64,000 nucleotides of DNA, from positions 60,260 through 124,259 of the forward strand of contig NZ_RJZE01000026.1 of NCBI RefSeq assembly GCF_003986935.1, given 5' to 3'. Below are positions 1 through 7,893 of the stretch, in pieces; position 1 is the stretch's first letter, and each line of letters starts with the position of its first letter. The notes under the pieces were generated by a model. It worked only from the letters and a program-made list of their open reading frames with translations. It was not told the DNA's origin and made no database searches. A program made the translations under genes and the position numbers. This DNA is from Paraburkholderia kururiensis JCM 10599 = LMG 19447 (GTDB taxonomy: Bacteria > Pseudomonadota > Gammaproteobacteria > Burkholderiales > Burkholderiaceae).

Positions 1-1
1 C

Positions 2-646
2 CTCGACGCGCTGGCGAGCCTCACCCAACTCGATACGCTCAAGCTGGGCGGCGCGCGCAACGTCCGCAACATCGAACCGCTCGCCGGACTCACCGCGCTC
101 AAGACCCTCGACCTCAACGAAACGCAGGTGGAAAGCATTCGCGCGTTGAAGAAGCTGCACGACCTCCAGGCGCTTTATCTCGCGAACACGCCGGTACGCG
201 ACATCGACGCGGTGAGCGGCATGCCCGCGCTGAAAACGCTGGTGCTGGACGGTTCGAAGGTGGACAACATCGACGCGGTGCATGACCTCGCGCAGCTCGA
301 CACGTTCGTGCTGGCGCGCACGCCGGTCACGAAGATCGACGCGCTCGCGGGGCTCACGAGCCTGCAGCGGCTCAACCTGGCCGACACCGAAGTGGAGAAC
401 ATCGACGCGCTGAAAGGCCTCACGGGCCTGCAGGACCTGAACCTCTTTCGCACCGAGGTGCGCAACGTGGATGCGCTGAAGAACCTGCACGGCCTGCAGG
501 AGCTTTATCTGGCCAATACGCCGGTGGAGGACGTGGATGCGCTCAAGGGTTTGACGAACCTGCGCGAACTCGTGCTGTACGGCACGAAGGCGACCAACGT
601 CGACGCGCTGAAGGCAGCGTTGCCGAACACGCGCGTGGTGTGGTGA
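2..646 (+). CDS. Leucine-rich-repeat protein, 3' part only
   Basis: The frame is open from the first base of the window, so the true start lies upstream. About nine consecutive 22-residue repeats are visible, of the form IDALxxLxxLxxLxLxxTxVxN, ending in a short unrepeated tail (NTRVVW). The regular Leu/Asn/Val spacing gives the curved solenoid typical of LRR proteins, usually a protein-binding surface. The repeats are very similar to each other, which suggests recent internal duplication. No catalytic domain or signal peptide can be judged because the N-terminus is missing. It could be an internalin-like or effector-type protein; the partner is unknown. It ends 59 bases before the next gene on the same strand. 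Confidence 0.85.
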   Translation, partial: LDALASLTQLDTLKLGGARNVRNIEPLAGLTALKTLDLNETQVESIRALKKLHDLQALYLANTPVRDIDAVSGMPALKTLVLDGSKVDNIDAVHDLAQLDTFVLARTPVTKIDALAGLTSLQRLNLADTEVENIDALKGLTGLQDLNLFRTEVRNVDALKNLHGLQELYLANTPVEDVDALKGLTNLRELVLYGTKATNVDALKAALPNTRVVW

Positions 647-705
647 CGGTTGGCACGGAATACCGGCGCGACCGCATCTCAACACAGACAACAGAGGAAA
701 TCAGC

Positions 706-1188
706 ATGCCGAACATCGAACAAGCATTGCAGGCGCGCGGCCTGTACCTGCCCGCTCCCATTCACCTTCCCGAAGGCGTCAAACTGCCGTTCGCCTTCGC
801 ACGCGTGGTGGGCAGCCGCGTATTCATTTCGGGGCATGGGCCGCAAAACCCCGACGGCTCGCTCGCCGCACCGCTCGGCAAAGTGGGCCGCGATCTGACG
901 GTCGAGCAAGGTTATGCCGCGGCGAGGCTCACGGCGCTTTCGATTCTCGCCAGTCTCAAGCGAACCATCGGCGACCTCGATCGCGTCGTGGCATGGGGCC
1001 GCGTGTTCGGCATGGTGAATTCGGCGGCGGGCTTCAACAGCCAGCCCGCCGTCATCAATGGATTCTCCGACCTGATACTCAATCTCTACGGCCCCGACCG
1101 CGGAATGCATGCGCGCAGCGCGGTGGGCATGGCGGAACTGCCCTTCAATATTCCCGTGGAAATCGAGGCGGAAGTGGAGATCGCGTAA
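706..1188 (+). CDS. RidA-family (YjgF/YER057c/UK114) protein
   Basis: A 160-residue protein of the RidA superfamily. The founding members deaminate reactive enamine/imine intermediates from PLP enzymes, but many paralogues have other or unknown roles. Family hallmarks visible are VFISGHGPQNPDG near residue 40 and the C-terminal LPFNIPVEIEAEVEIA, where RidA proteins usually end in a beta strand of similar form. The Arg that binds the carboxylate in true RidA (near residue 105) is not in its usual context, so this is probably a paralogous subgroup (longer than the usual 125-130 residues). The ATG at 706 is chosen because AGAGGAA sits 8 bases upstream; an in-frame GTG start further up lacks such a site. 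Confidence 0.85.
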   Translation: MPNIEQALQARGLYLPAPIHLPEGVKLPFAFARVVGSRVFISGHGPQNPDGSLAAPLGKVGRDLTVEQGYAAARLTALSILASLKRTIGDLDRVVAWGRVFGMVNSAAGFNSQPAVINGFSDLILNLYGPDRGMHARSAVGMAELPFNIPVEIEAEVEIA

Positions 1189-1203
1189 GCGCCTTCGTTA
1201 CGT

Positions 1204-1231
1204 GCGCGCCGCCCGTTGCGGAGCGGCGCGC
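1204..1231. terminator. Hairpin between convergent ridA-like and nfsB-like genes
   Basis: Perfect 9-bp stem (GCGCGCCGC / GCGGCGCGC) with a 10-base loop, placed between two genes that end toward each other. No long T-run follows, so it may be a weak or bidirectional terminator. Confidence 0.55.
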
Positions 1232-1241
1232 CCTGTCGGCA

Positions 1242-1895
1242 TCACAGATCGGTGAACACGGCTTCAGCCGCCACGCGCGACTTCGGCAGCTTGCGGTTGA
1301 AATCCGCTTCGGCGCTGTAGCCAAGGCCCACCACCACCACGCTCGTAAAGCCCTTCTCGCGCAGGCCCAGTTCCTGGTCGAGAACCTGCGCGTCGAAGCC
1401 TTCCATCGGGCATGCGTTCACTTCCAGCGTGGCGGCGCCCAGCAGCAGCGTGCCGAGCGCGAGATAGACCTGCTTTTCCATCCAGTGCTGCGCGTCCTTC
1501 AACTGGTAACGGTGCAGGTCTACGTACGACTGACGCGTCTTCTGTTGCCCCGCCCTTGCCTCCGGCGCGACGAAGCGTCCGTCGTGCTCTTCCTGGCCAA
1601 GCACGGCATTCAGATGCGCGTCGCTCATTTCGGTCCGCGCGCAGAGCACCACGACGTGCGACGCGTTGAGAATCTTCGCCTCGTTGTACGAGTAGCCACC
1701 CTGCGCGGCTTTGGCGATGCGCGCCTTGCCGGCGTCAGTCGAGGCCATCACGAAGTGCCACGGCTGCGAGTTCACCGACGAGGGGCTAAAGCGCAGCAGT
1801 TCGCGCAACTGCGCGATGGTCTCGTCGGGGATCTTGCGCGTAGCGTCGAAGGCCTTCGTGGAGTGACGCGTTCTGGCGTAATGGGCGATGTTCAT
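1242..1895 (-). CDS. nfsB: Oxygen-insensitive NAD(P)H nitroreductase, NfsB type
   Basis: A 217-residue FMN flavoprotein of the NfsB/FMN reductase family, normal length. It reduces nitro groups and quinones by two electrons with NAD(P)H. Visible hallmarks: the N-terminal RHSTKAFD phosphate-binding stretch (residues 9-16), FSPSSVNSQPWHFVMA (about 36-51) and the C-terminal KSRVAAEAVF. It is the last gene of a likely three-gene minus-strand operon (ABM monooxygenase, MDR oxidoreductase, nitroreductase) with gaps of 50 and 61 bases. The context suggests detoxification of quinones or other electrophiles. The physiological substrate cannot be read from sequence. Confidence 0.88.
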   Translation of the reverse strand: MNIAHYARTRHSTKAFDATRKIPDETIAQLRELLRFSPSSVNSQPWHFVMASTDAGKARIAKAAQGGYSYNEAKILNASHVVVLCARTEMSDAHLNAVLGQEEHDGRFVAPEARAGQQKTRQSYVDLHRYQLKDAQHWMEKQVYLALGTLLLGAATLEVNACPMEGFDAQVLDQELGLREKGFTSVVVVGLGYSAEADFNRKLPKSRVAAEAVFTDL

Positions 1896-1956
1896 CTGTT
1901 GTTCCTTGCTATGAGGCTTGAAGTAAAAGCTGCGGGAAATAAGGGATAAAGAAGGC

Positions 1957-3018
1957 CTAGAACCCTTCGAGTACGATCTTGCCGCGCGCGCGGTTCGTCT
2001 CGATCAGCGCGTGCGCGCGGCGCAGGTTCGCGGCGTTGATGGGGCCGAGCGTTTCGTTGAGCGTGGTGCGCAATACGCCCGAATCGATCAGCGACGCCAC
2101 GCGATCCAGAATCTCGTGCTGGCGAACCTGGTCCTTCGTGGCAAACATGGAGCGCGTGTACATCAGCTCCCAGTGCAGCGACACGCTCTTCGCCTTGAGC
2201 TTGCGGAAATCGAACAGCTCGGGGTCGTCGATCAGGCCCACGCGGCCCTGCGGAAGAATGGCTTCGACGATCTGGTCGAAGTGGCGATCGGTCTGGTTGA
2301 GGCTCGCAATCAGATCCACGCCCGGAAAACCGATGCGCTTGAGTTCCTCGGCGAGCGGCTTCGTATGGTCGATCACGTGATGGGCGCCCAGGTCCTTCAC
2401 CCACTGCACCGTTTCGGGCCGCGACGCCGTGCCGATCACGGTGAGCCCCGTGAGCTTGCGGGCAAGCTGCACGAGGATGGAGCCCACGCCGCCGGCCGCG
2501 CCGATCACGAGCAGCGTCTGCGCCGGCCCGGCCGCTGCATTGGCCACTGCATTGGCCGCTACATTAGCCGCTGCTTCAGCCTCTCCCTCAGGCACGCCGA
2601 GCCGATCGAACAGAAGCTCCCAGGCGGTGAGCGACGTGAGCGGCAACGCGGCGGCCTCGGCAAAGTTCAGCGTCTGCGGCATGCGGCCCACCAGACGTTC
2701 GTCCACGAGATGCAACTCGCTGTTCGTGCCCGGCCGCAGCAGTGAACCCGCATACCAGACGCGCTCGCCCGGCTTGAAGAGCGTCACGTCGGAACCCACG
2801 GCGCGCACCACGCCGCTTGCGTCCCAGCCCAGCACCTTCGGCTGGCTCGGCTCCGGCGCCTTGCCGGCGCGCACCTTCACATCGACGGGATTCACCGAGA
2901 CGGCGTGCACCTCCACCAGCAGATCGTGCGGGCCCGGCTGCGGGTCGGGCAATTCGAGATCGACGAGCGATTCGGGATCGCTGATCGGCAGGTTGCGGTA
3001 ATAACCCATCGCTTTCAT
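1957..3018 (-). CDS. Zinc-type alcohol dehydrogenase-like / quinone oxidoreductase (MDR family)
   Basis: A 353-residue medium-chain dehydrogenase/reductase of the ZADH/quinone oxidoreductase type, predicted to reduce quinones or enones with NADPH. The GroES-like N-terminal half contains VNPVDVKVRAG and GWDASGVV. The Rossmann half contains the nucleotide motif VIGAAGGVGSILVQLA. No structural or catalytic zinc cysteines are seen, as expected for this subgroup. An odd Ala/Asn-rich insert (AEAAANVAANAVANAAAG) sits between the two domains near residue 152-169 and is encoded by a 15-base near-repeat around 2540-2580. It is the middle gene of the operon with the ABM protein and NfsB. Confidence 0.85.
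   Translation of the reverse strand: MKAMGYYRNLPISDPESLVDLELPDPQPGPHDLLVEVHAVSVNPVDVKVRAGKAPEPSQPKVLGWDASGVVRAVGSDVTLFKPGERVWYAGSLLRPGTNSELHLVDERLVGRMPQTLNFAEAAALPLTSLTAWELLFDRLGVPEGEAEAAANVAANAVANAAAGPAQTLLVIGAAGGVGSILVQLARKLTGLTVIGTASRPETVQWVKDLGAHHVIDHTKPLAEELKRIGFPGVDLIASLNQTDRHFDQIVEAILPQGRVGLIDDPELFDFRKLKAKSVSLHWELMYTRSMFATKDQVRQHEILDRVASLIDSGVLRTTLNETLGPINAANLRRAHALIETNRARGKIVLEGF
2540..2580. repeat. Imperfect tandem repeat inside the MDR gene
   Basis: Near-identical units around GCATTGGCC(A/G)CT encode the Ala/Asn-rich stretch linking the two domains. The repeat is in-frame, so copy-number changes of this unit would alter linker length without breaking the protein. Confidence 0.6.
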
Positions 3019-3068
3019 CGTTGCACTCCGTTTCAGAAGGTCGGCGCGGTGCGGGCAGCCCGCCGCGC

Positions 3069-3395
3069 TTACGCGTGCGGGCTTGTCACCGGTTCAAGTG
3101 GTTCGCGTGGTTCAAGCGGTTCGAAATGAAACAGCTCCGGGTCCGCCGCGAAGTGCGGCCAGAGCAATTGCAGGAACGGACGGAAATCGGCGTGCAGCAG
3201 AAACGCGCTGTGGGCGTCGATGCTGTCCCACTCGATTTCGAGCACATAGCAGCTGCGGTCTTCGCATTGCGGGCCGAAGCGATGGCCGAGATAACCGCGC
3301 TTGCGCACGAGAAATCCGCTTGCCTCGCGCCATGCCGTTTCGAACGACACAGCCTTGTCTGCCCTCAACTGAAAACGCGCAATCGCGATGACCAT
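3069..3395 (-). CDS. Antibiotic biosynthesis monooxygenase (ABM) domain protein
   Basis: A 108-residue protein of the dimeric alpha+beta barrel ABM fold, cofactor-free oxygenases and quinol monooxygenases such as YgiN. Residues 1-95 cover the domain (MVIAIARFQLRADK start, then SCYVLEIEWDSIDAHSAFLLHADF, in which the strand and helix pattern of the family is clear). The C-terminal tail contains a duplicated EPLEP motif encoded by short repeats near 3090-3120. First gene of the operon with the MDR oxidoreductase and nitroreductase, which suggests a quinone or aromatic-compound role. The exact reaction is not deducible. Confidence 0.75.
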   Translation of the reverse strand: MVIAIARFQLRADKAVSFETAWREASGFLVRKRGYLGHRFGPQCEDRSCYVLEIEWDSIDAHSAFLLHADFRPFLQLLWPHFAADPELFHFEPLEPREPLEPVTSPHA

Positions 3396-3579
3396 GCCGG
3401 CTCCTGCCAGGCGAACCCCTCGCCTCGGACCAGATCATCGGCCATGACGCGCGCTTCACCCAGTGGAGAGTCGCGATATCAGTTTCAAAGAATCGTTGAA
3501 AGTGGCGCGGCGGTCACGTTCAGGCCAGCCTGCGCTCAGCCTGCCGTCAGGTTCGGCTCAGTTGGCCGTCAGGCAGCCG

Positions 3580-4479
3580 TCAACCGGCGTACGACGCAAT
3601 GCGCTCCAGCAGAAAGTCGCGCAGCGCGTTGACGGTGGGCGAGAGCATCGTGCGATGCGCGCACACCAGGTGAAGCGGCGCGCTCTCGCCGTCGAAGCCG
3701 GGCAGCGCCGCTTCCAGCGCGCCGGATTCGAGGTCTTTCAGCACGTCGAGCCGCGATTTGTAGGCAATGCCCAGGCCCGCCAGCGCCCAGCGCCGCACGA
3801 GTTCGCCGTCGTCCGAACTGCGATTGCCGTTCACGGTGATAACAGTTGGCTCGCCATTCCTGAAGAAGGTCCAGCGGTCGTGCAGGCGATCGCTCAGCGT
3901 GAAGCGCAGGCAGTTGTGCCGAGCCAGGTCAGCGGGCGTGGCGGGATGCCCGTGGCGCGCGAAATAGGCCGGCGAGGCGCACAGCACGCGCCGGTTCTCG
4001 GGCGCGAGCGGCAGCGCGACGAGCGTGGAGTCTTCGGGCACGCCGTAGCGGATCGCGAGGTCGATGGGCGTGCGGAACATGTCGGCCACGTGGTCGCCGA
4101 TACGAACCTGCAGCGACACGGCCGGGTACTGCGCCTGAAAGGCGTCGAGCCAGCCGGCGAGCACATGGCGGCCAAGGTCCGACGGCACGGAAAGCGACAC
4201 CGTGCCGCCGATCATCTTGCGACCATGCGCCACGGCATTGCGGCCCGCCTCCACCTGCTCGATGACGTTGCGCGCGTACTCGATGTAGCGCTCGCCGTCG
4301 GGCGTGAGGCGCAGGCTGCGCGTGGAACGGGCGAGCAGCCGCGTGCCCAGCTCCGTTTCGAGCCGCTTGAGCCCGGCGCTCGCCACGGCGGGCGCGAGGT
4401 CGAGCTGGCGCGCCGCGGCCGAAAGGCTGCCGTTGTCCGCAGCCGTGAGAAAGATGAGAAGGTCTTCGAGTCTGATCAT
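3580..4479 (-). CDS. LysR-family transcriptional regulator
   Basis: About 299 residues, the usual LysR length. The N-terminal winged helix-turn-helix (residues 1-60) shows the pattern SLSAAARQLDLAPAVASAGLKRLETELGTRLLARSTRSLRLT, and the remainder is the effector-binding domain. The start at MIRLEDLLIFL (4479) is preferred because it places the helix-turn-helix at the normal distance; an in-frame ATG at 4512 would add 11 residues. It precedes the ABM/MDR/nfsB genes on the same strand with a 184-base gap and may control them, though LysR genes are more often divergent from their targets. Confidence 0.85.
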   Translation of the reverse strand: MIRLEDLLIFLTAADNGSLSAAARQLDLAPAVASAGLKRLETELGTRLLARSTRSLRLTPDGERYIEYARNVIEQVEAGRNAVAHGRKMIGGTVSLSVPSDLGRHVLAGWLDAFQAQYPAVSLQVRIGDHVADMFRTPIDLAIRYGVPEDSTLVALPLAPENRRVLCASPAYFARHGHPATPADLARHNCLRFTLSDRLHDRWTFFRNGEPTVITVNGNRSSDDGELVRRWALAGLGIAYKSRLDVLKDLESGALEAALPGFDGESAPLHLVCAHRTMLSPTVNALRDFLLERIASYAG

Positions 4480-4665
4480 GTCCGCTTGCGCCGCCGGTTC
4501 GGGCTCTTGCATGGTGCACACGGGTGGGTGCCGTGCGCGGAGCCTGCAAGAGCGCGAGGCGGCAGCGGCATGGCGCCGCCGCGTCGCGAACGCATCATAC
4601 AAGTGCGTCGCAAAACGCGCAGCGGGCGGACCTGTGCCGAATCTGCCGAGTGTGCCGAATCTGCT

Positions 4666-6243
4666 TTAAGCCGCCCCTCCGACGCGGAAGAACGACACCG
4701 CGCGCGTCAACTGCGCGCCCTGATTTTCCAGCGACTGCGAAGCCGCGGCCGCCTCTTCCACGAGCGCGGCGTTCTGCTGCGTGACCTGGTCCATCTGCGA
4801 GATGGCCTGGCTCACCTGGTCGATCCCGCGGCTCTGTTCGCCCGAAGCCGCGGCGATTTCGCCCATGATGTCGTTCACGCGCGCCACGGCCTGGGTGACT
4901 TCGGCCATCGTCTCGCCGGCCTGGCCCGCGAGCGCCGCGCCCTCCTGCACCTTCTGCACCGAAGCGCCGATGAGATCCTTGATTTCCTTCGCCGCGCTCG
5001 ACGAACGCTGCGCGAGGCTTCGCACTTCGCTCGCCACGACGGCGAAGCCGCGCCCCTGCTCGCCGGCACGCGCGGCTTCCACGGCCGCGTTCAACGCAAG
5101 AATGTTGGTCTGGAACGCGATGCCTTCGATGATGCCGGTAATCTCCGCCACCTTCGACGAACTCGAACTGATGTCGGCCATCGTTCCCACCACCTGCCCC
5201 ACCACCTCGCTGCCCTTCTGCGCCACGCCGGACGCATTGGTGGACAGCGCGCTCGCCTGCTGGGCGTTCTCGGCGTTCTGCTTCACGGTGGACGTCAGCT
5301 GCTCCATGCTCGCCGCCGTTTCCTGCAGCGACGAAGCCTGTTGCTCCGTGCGCGAAGACAGGTCCTGATTGCCCGAGGCGATCTGGCTTGCGCCCGTGGC
5401 AATGCCGTCCGCGGCCATGCGCACTTCGCCGATCAGCTTCGTGAGGCTCGCCTGCATCTCGCCCATCGACGCGAGCACGCTGCCGCGCGGCGCCGAGGCC
5501 GCACCGTTCACCGGGCTCAGGTCGCCAGCCGCGACGCGCCGCGTCACGTCGCCCAGCACGTCGGGCTCTGCGCCCAATGCGCGCGTGAGGCTGCGCGTAA
5601 TGAGCAGGCCGGCCGCCACCGCGAGCACGACGGTCAGGAGGCAAACGCCGATCAGCAGCGCAGACTGCCGGTTGTACTGGTTCTCGGCTTCAGTCACGCG
5701 CTCCTCGGAACGCGACTTCGTATAGTCCGCGAATGCGTCCGTAGCCTTGACGAGTTGCGCGAGCAAGGGCCGGCAGCGCTCGTTCAGGGCCACGACGGCT
5801 TCGTCGTGTTTGCCGTTCAACGCGAGATTGACGATGTCGACCGCAACCGGGCCGTACTGACTCTCCACGCGGTTGATTTCATCTGCGAGGGTCTTTGCCT
5901 TGTCGGTCGCATCGCCGCTCGCCGCGATCAGATCGTTCAACTGTTTCAGGCTGCTCTGCACGTCTTGTTGAGCCTGCGCTTCGGCGGCCTTCTCGGTGTC
6001 GATGTCGGCGGGCTTCGTGACGAGTGCGAGATTGCGGGCCGCGATAGCGCGCCGGTCCACGGCCTGCCGGATCTGCGCGGCGGCCAGCGCCCGCGCGTTC
6101 ACGCCACGCACGTATTGCGCGAAATTGTTGTTCGAGTCTCGTAAAGCATTGAGCGAAAAGCCGGAGACGAGCAATACGAGGCCCACCAGCACGCTGAAGG
6201 CAGTTGCGAGTTTCGCCCGCACGGTCATGCGATTCCAGTTCAT
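4666..6243 (-). CDS. Methyl-accepting chemotaxis protein
   Basis: A 525-residue transmembrane chemoreceptor. The start (MNWNRMTVRAKL) is supported by AAAGGGA upstream. TM1 covers about residues 10-32 (ATAFSVLVGLVLLVSGFSL), followed by a roughly 155-residue periplasmic four-helix-bundle sensor, TM2 near 190-210 (SALLIGVCLLTVVLAVAAGLL), a HAMP linker and the cytoplasmic signalling helix bundle. The conserved hairpin tip is intact (EIxGIIEGIAFQTNILALNAAVEAARAGEQGRGFAVVASEVR). There is no C-terminal NWETF-like pentapeptide for CheR/CheB binding; it ends SFFRVGGAA, as in many beta-proteobacterial receptors. The ligand is unknown. A sigma-28 promoter lies just upstream. Confidence 0.93.
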   Translation of the reverse strand: MNWNRMTVRAKLATAFSVLVGLVLLVSGFSLNALRDSNNNFAQYVRGVNARALAAAQIRQAVDRRAIAARNLALVTKPADIDTEKAAEAQAQQDVQSSLKQLNDLIAASGDATDKAKTLADEINRVESQYGPVAVDIVNLALNGKHDEAVVALNERCRPLLAQLVKATDAFADYTKSRSEERVTEAENQYNRQSALLIGVCLLTVVLAVAAGLLITRSLTRALGAEPDVLGDVTRRVAAGDLSPVNGAASAPRGSVLASMGEMQASLTKLIGEVRMAADGIATGASQIASGNQDLSSRTEQQASSLQETAASMEQLTSTVKQNAENAQQASALSTNASGVAQKGSEVVGQVVGTMADISSSSSKVAEITGIIEGIAFQTNILALNAAVEAARAGEQGRGFAVVASEVRSLAQRSSSAAKEIKDLIGASVQKVQEGAALAGQAGETMAEVTQAVARVNDIMGEIAAASGEQSRGIDQVSQAISQMDQVTQQNAALVEEAAAASQSLENQGAQLTRAVSFFRVGGAA

Positions 6244-6320
6244 CAAGTTTCCCTTTGTCGTTACTAGCGTCAGATCTGAACAGCGGACGGCTCTAGTCAC
6301 GGGTGGCCGCTTCCTATCTG

Positions 6321-6347
6321 TTATCGACAAAGATTCCGAACCGTTTA
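6321..6347 (-). promoter_or_regulatory. Sigma-28 (FliA) promoter of the chemoreceptor gene
   Basis: On the minus strand TAAA, then exactly 15 bases, then GTCGATAA. This matches the FliA consensus TAAA-N15-GCCGATAA at 11 of 12 positions. It lies about 80 bases before the start codon of the chemoreceptor, where flagellar-regulon control is expected. Confidence 0.8.
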
Positions 6348-6349
6348 GT

Positions 6350-6375
6350 AAAAAAATCACGCAATCGTTTGCGTG
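6350..6375 (-). terminator. Intrinsic terminator after the porin gene
   Basis: Read on the minus strand: CACGCAA, a 4-base loop, TTGCGTG, then A and seven T residues. A perfect 7-bp stem with a T-run is a classical rho-independent terminator. It lies 180 bases after the porin stop and immediately before the sigma-28 promoter, so it insulates the chemoreceptor gene from the MFS-porin transcript. Confidence 0.75.
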
Positions 6376-6554
6376 GGAAAACGAAATGATGAAACGCAAC
6401 GCGACCGCGCTGACTTTGCTCTTTTCGTATGAACTGAATTCGCGGAACGGTGAAGTTTTGCGGCAACTGAACGACGTGCCGCACACACAGGCGGCACGCC
6501 CACTACCCTGATTACCCGTTAAATTCTCTTCGCCGCATCTCTTCTCGACATTCG

Positions 6555-7700
6555 TCAGAACAGATGCTTGACGCCCACCATGGCGCCCAACTGCCCCATG
6601 CCCGCGCCCGGCGTCGTACCCGCACCGCCGCCGCTCACGGCGTACTTCGCCTTCGCGCTGTTCCACAGATACGAGGTCTGCGCATAAACCGCGGTGCGCT
6701 TCGAAAGCGAATACGTGGTGCGCAGCGTAGCCATCGTGGCGCGCGTGTCGTGGGCAGCGTTGACGATGCGGTAGCCTTCGCCGTCGACGGTCAGGAACGG
6801 CGTGACGGCATACGAGGCGCCAAGGAAGAACAGGTTGGAATGCGCGCCCGGGGCCGCGGCCGAATCGGTGCTCACATGCCGGCCAACCCAGCCCGCGCCG
6901 ATGCGTACGCCCGCCACGTTCGCGTAGGCACTCACGTGCGCACGGGCGTCCTTGTCGGCACTGCTCGTAAAGGCCACGGGTGCCACGCCGTCGAAGAAGT
7001 TGGCGGCGGCGCCGGTGCCGCCGCGCTGTTCTTCATAGGAAGCGGCAGCGCCGAACCACGCGCCGTCGTACTTGAGCATCACGGACCAGTCGCGGCACTG
7101 CACCGCCTGACCCGGCACCTGGCCCGCGCATGTGCCCTGCCCAGGCGAATTGCCCGTGCCGGCGCCGTCGCGTCCGAACGAATAGCCCGCGCCCAGCGTG
7201 ACGCCCTTGTACGAGCCGATGTAGGTGACCGCGTTGTCCGCGCGTCCGTTGGGCACGTAGGCGTCGAACGAGCCGAGGCCGTAGATGTCCGGCCCGATGA
7301 TGTCCGCGCCTTGCAGTGCGAGGTAGGTCATCATGTACTGGCGGCCGAAGGCGAGCGTGCCGTAGCTGTTACGCAGACCCACCCAGGCTTGCCGGCCGAA
7401 CAGGCGTCCGCCCTGGCCCAGATCGCCGCCGCGCACGTTGAAGCCGCTTTCCAGCGTGAAGACCGCCTGGAGTCCGCCACCCAGGTCTTCGGTGCCGCGC
7501 AGTCCCCAGCGCGACGGCATCTCGCCCGTTACACCAGGCATGCGCACCACGTGATCGCCGGCCGCGTTCGCGTGCGAAACGAATTCGACGCCCGTATCGA
7601 TGATGCCGTACAGCGTGACGCTCGACTGCGCATGCACCGTCGTCGTTGCAGCAAGCGCGCAGCAAGCCCCTGCGCCCAGCAGACCGTTGAGTCTTTTCAT
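6555..7700 (-). CDS. Outer-membrane porin (Burkholderia OmpC-like family)
   Basis: A 381-residue general porin of the Gram-negative porin_4 family. A signal peptide (residues 1-24, ending VHA|QSS) is followed by the family start SSVTLYGIIDTGVEF, the EDLGGGLQAVFTLESGF strand pair and the terminal KHLF with a C-terminal Phe, needed for outer-membrane assembly. A 16-stranded trimeric beta barrel is expected. It is the second gene after an aromatic-acid MFS carrier on the same strand, which suggests the pair imports ferulate-like substrates across both membranes. Seven 12-bp tandem repeats sit 53 bases upstream of its start. Confidence 0.93.
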   Translation of the reverse strand: MKRLNGLLGAGACCALAATTTVHAQSSVTLYGIIDTGVEFVSHANAAGDHVVRMPGVTGEMPSRWGLRGTEDLGGGLQAVFTLESGFNVRGGDLGQGGRLFGRQAWVGLRNSYGTLAFGRQYMMTYLALQGADIIGPDIYGLGSFDAYVPNGRADNAVTYIGSYKGVTLGAGYSFGRDGAGTGNSPGQGTCAGQVPGQAVQCRDWSVMLKYDGAWFGAAASYEEQRGGTGAAANFFDGVAPVAFTSSADKDARAHVSAYANVAGVRIGAGWVGRHVSTDSAAAPGAHSNLFFLGASYAVTPFLTVDGEGYRIVNAAHDTRATMATLRTTYSLSKRTAVYAQTSYLWNSAKAKYAVSGGGAGTTPGAGMGQLGAMVGVKHLF

Positions 7701-7752
7701 GTTGATGTGTCTCCAATCCTGATTGATGTCGCGCTCTGGTGGCGCGTGCGAG

Positions 7753-7836
7753 GTTGCTTCTTTAGTTGCTTCTTTAGTTGCTTCTTTAGTTGCGTCCTTA
7801 GTTGCGTCTTTAGTTGCTTCGGTAGTTGCGTCTTTG
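7753..7836. repeat. Seven tandem copies of a 12-bp unit upstream of the porin
   Basis: Unit GTTGCTTCTTTA: three perfect copies from 7753 to 7788, then four copies with one to three changes to 7836. It fills most of the 193-base gap between the MFS stop and the porin start. Copy number of such repeats can change by slipped-strand mispairing. Confidence 0.95.
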
Positions 7837-7893
7837 GTTACGCCTGGGATGACCTGCGAAAGCGTTGCCGACGAGCGCGAACGTGGCTGCGTA

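Noticed and set aside
3463..6144. An 893-codon plus-strand frame
   Set aside because: Antisense to LysR and the chemoreceptor, both with clear family motifs.
7753..7836. CRISPR array
   Set aside because: Units are 12 bp with no spacers; it is a simple tandem repeat.
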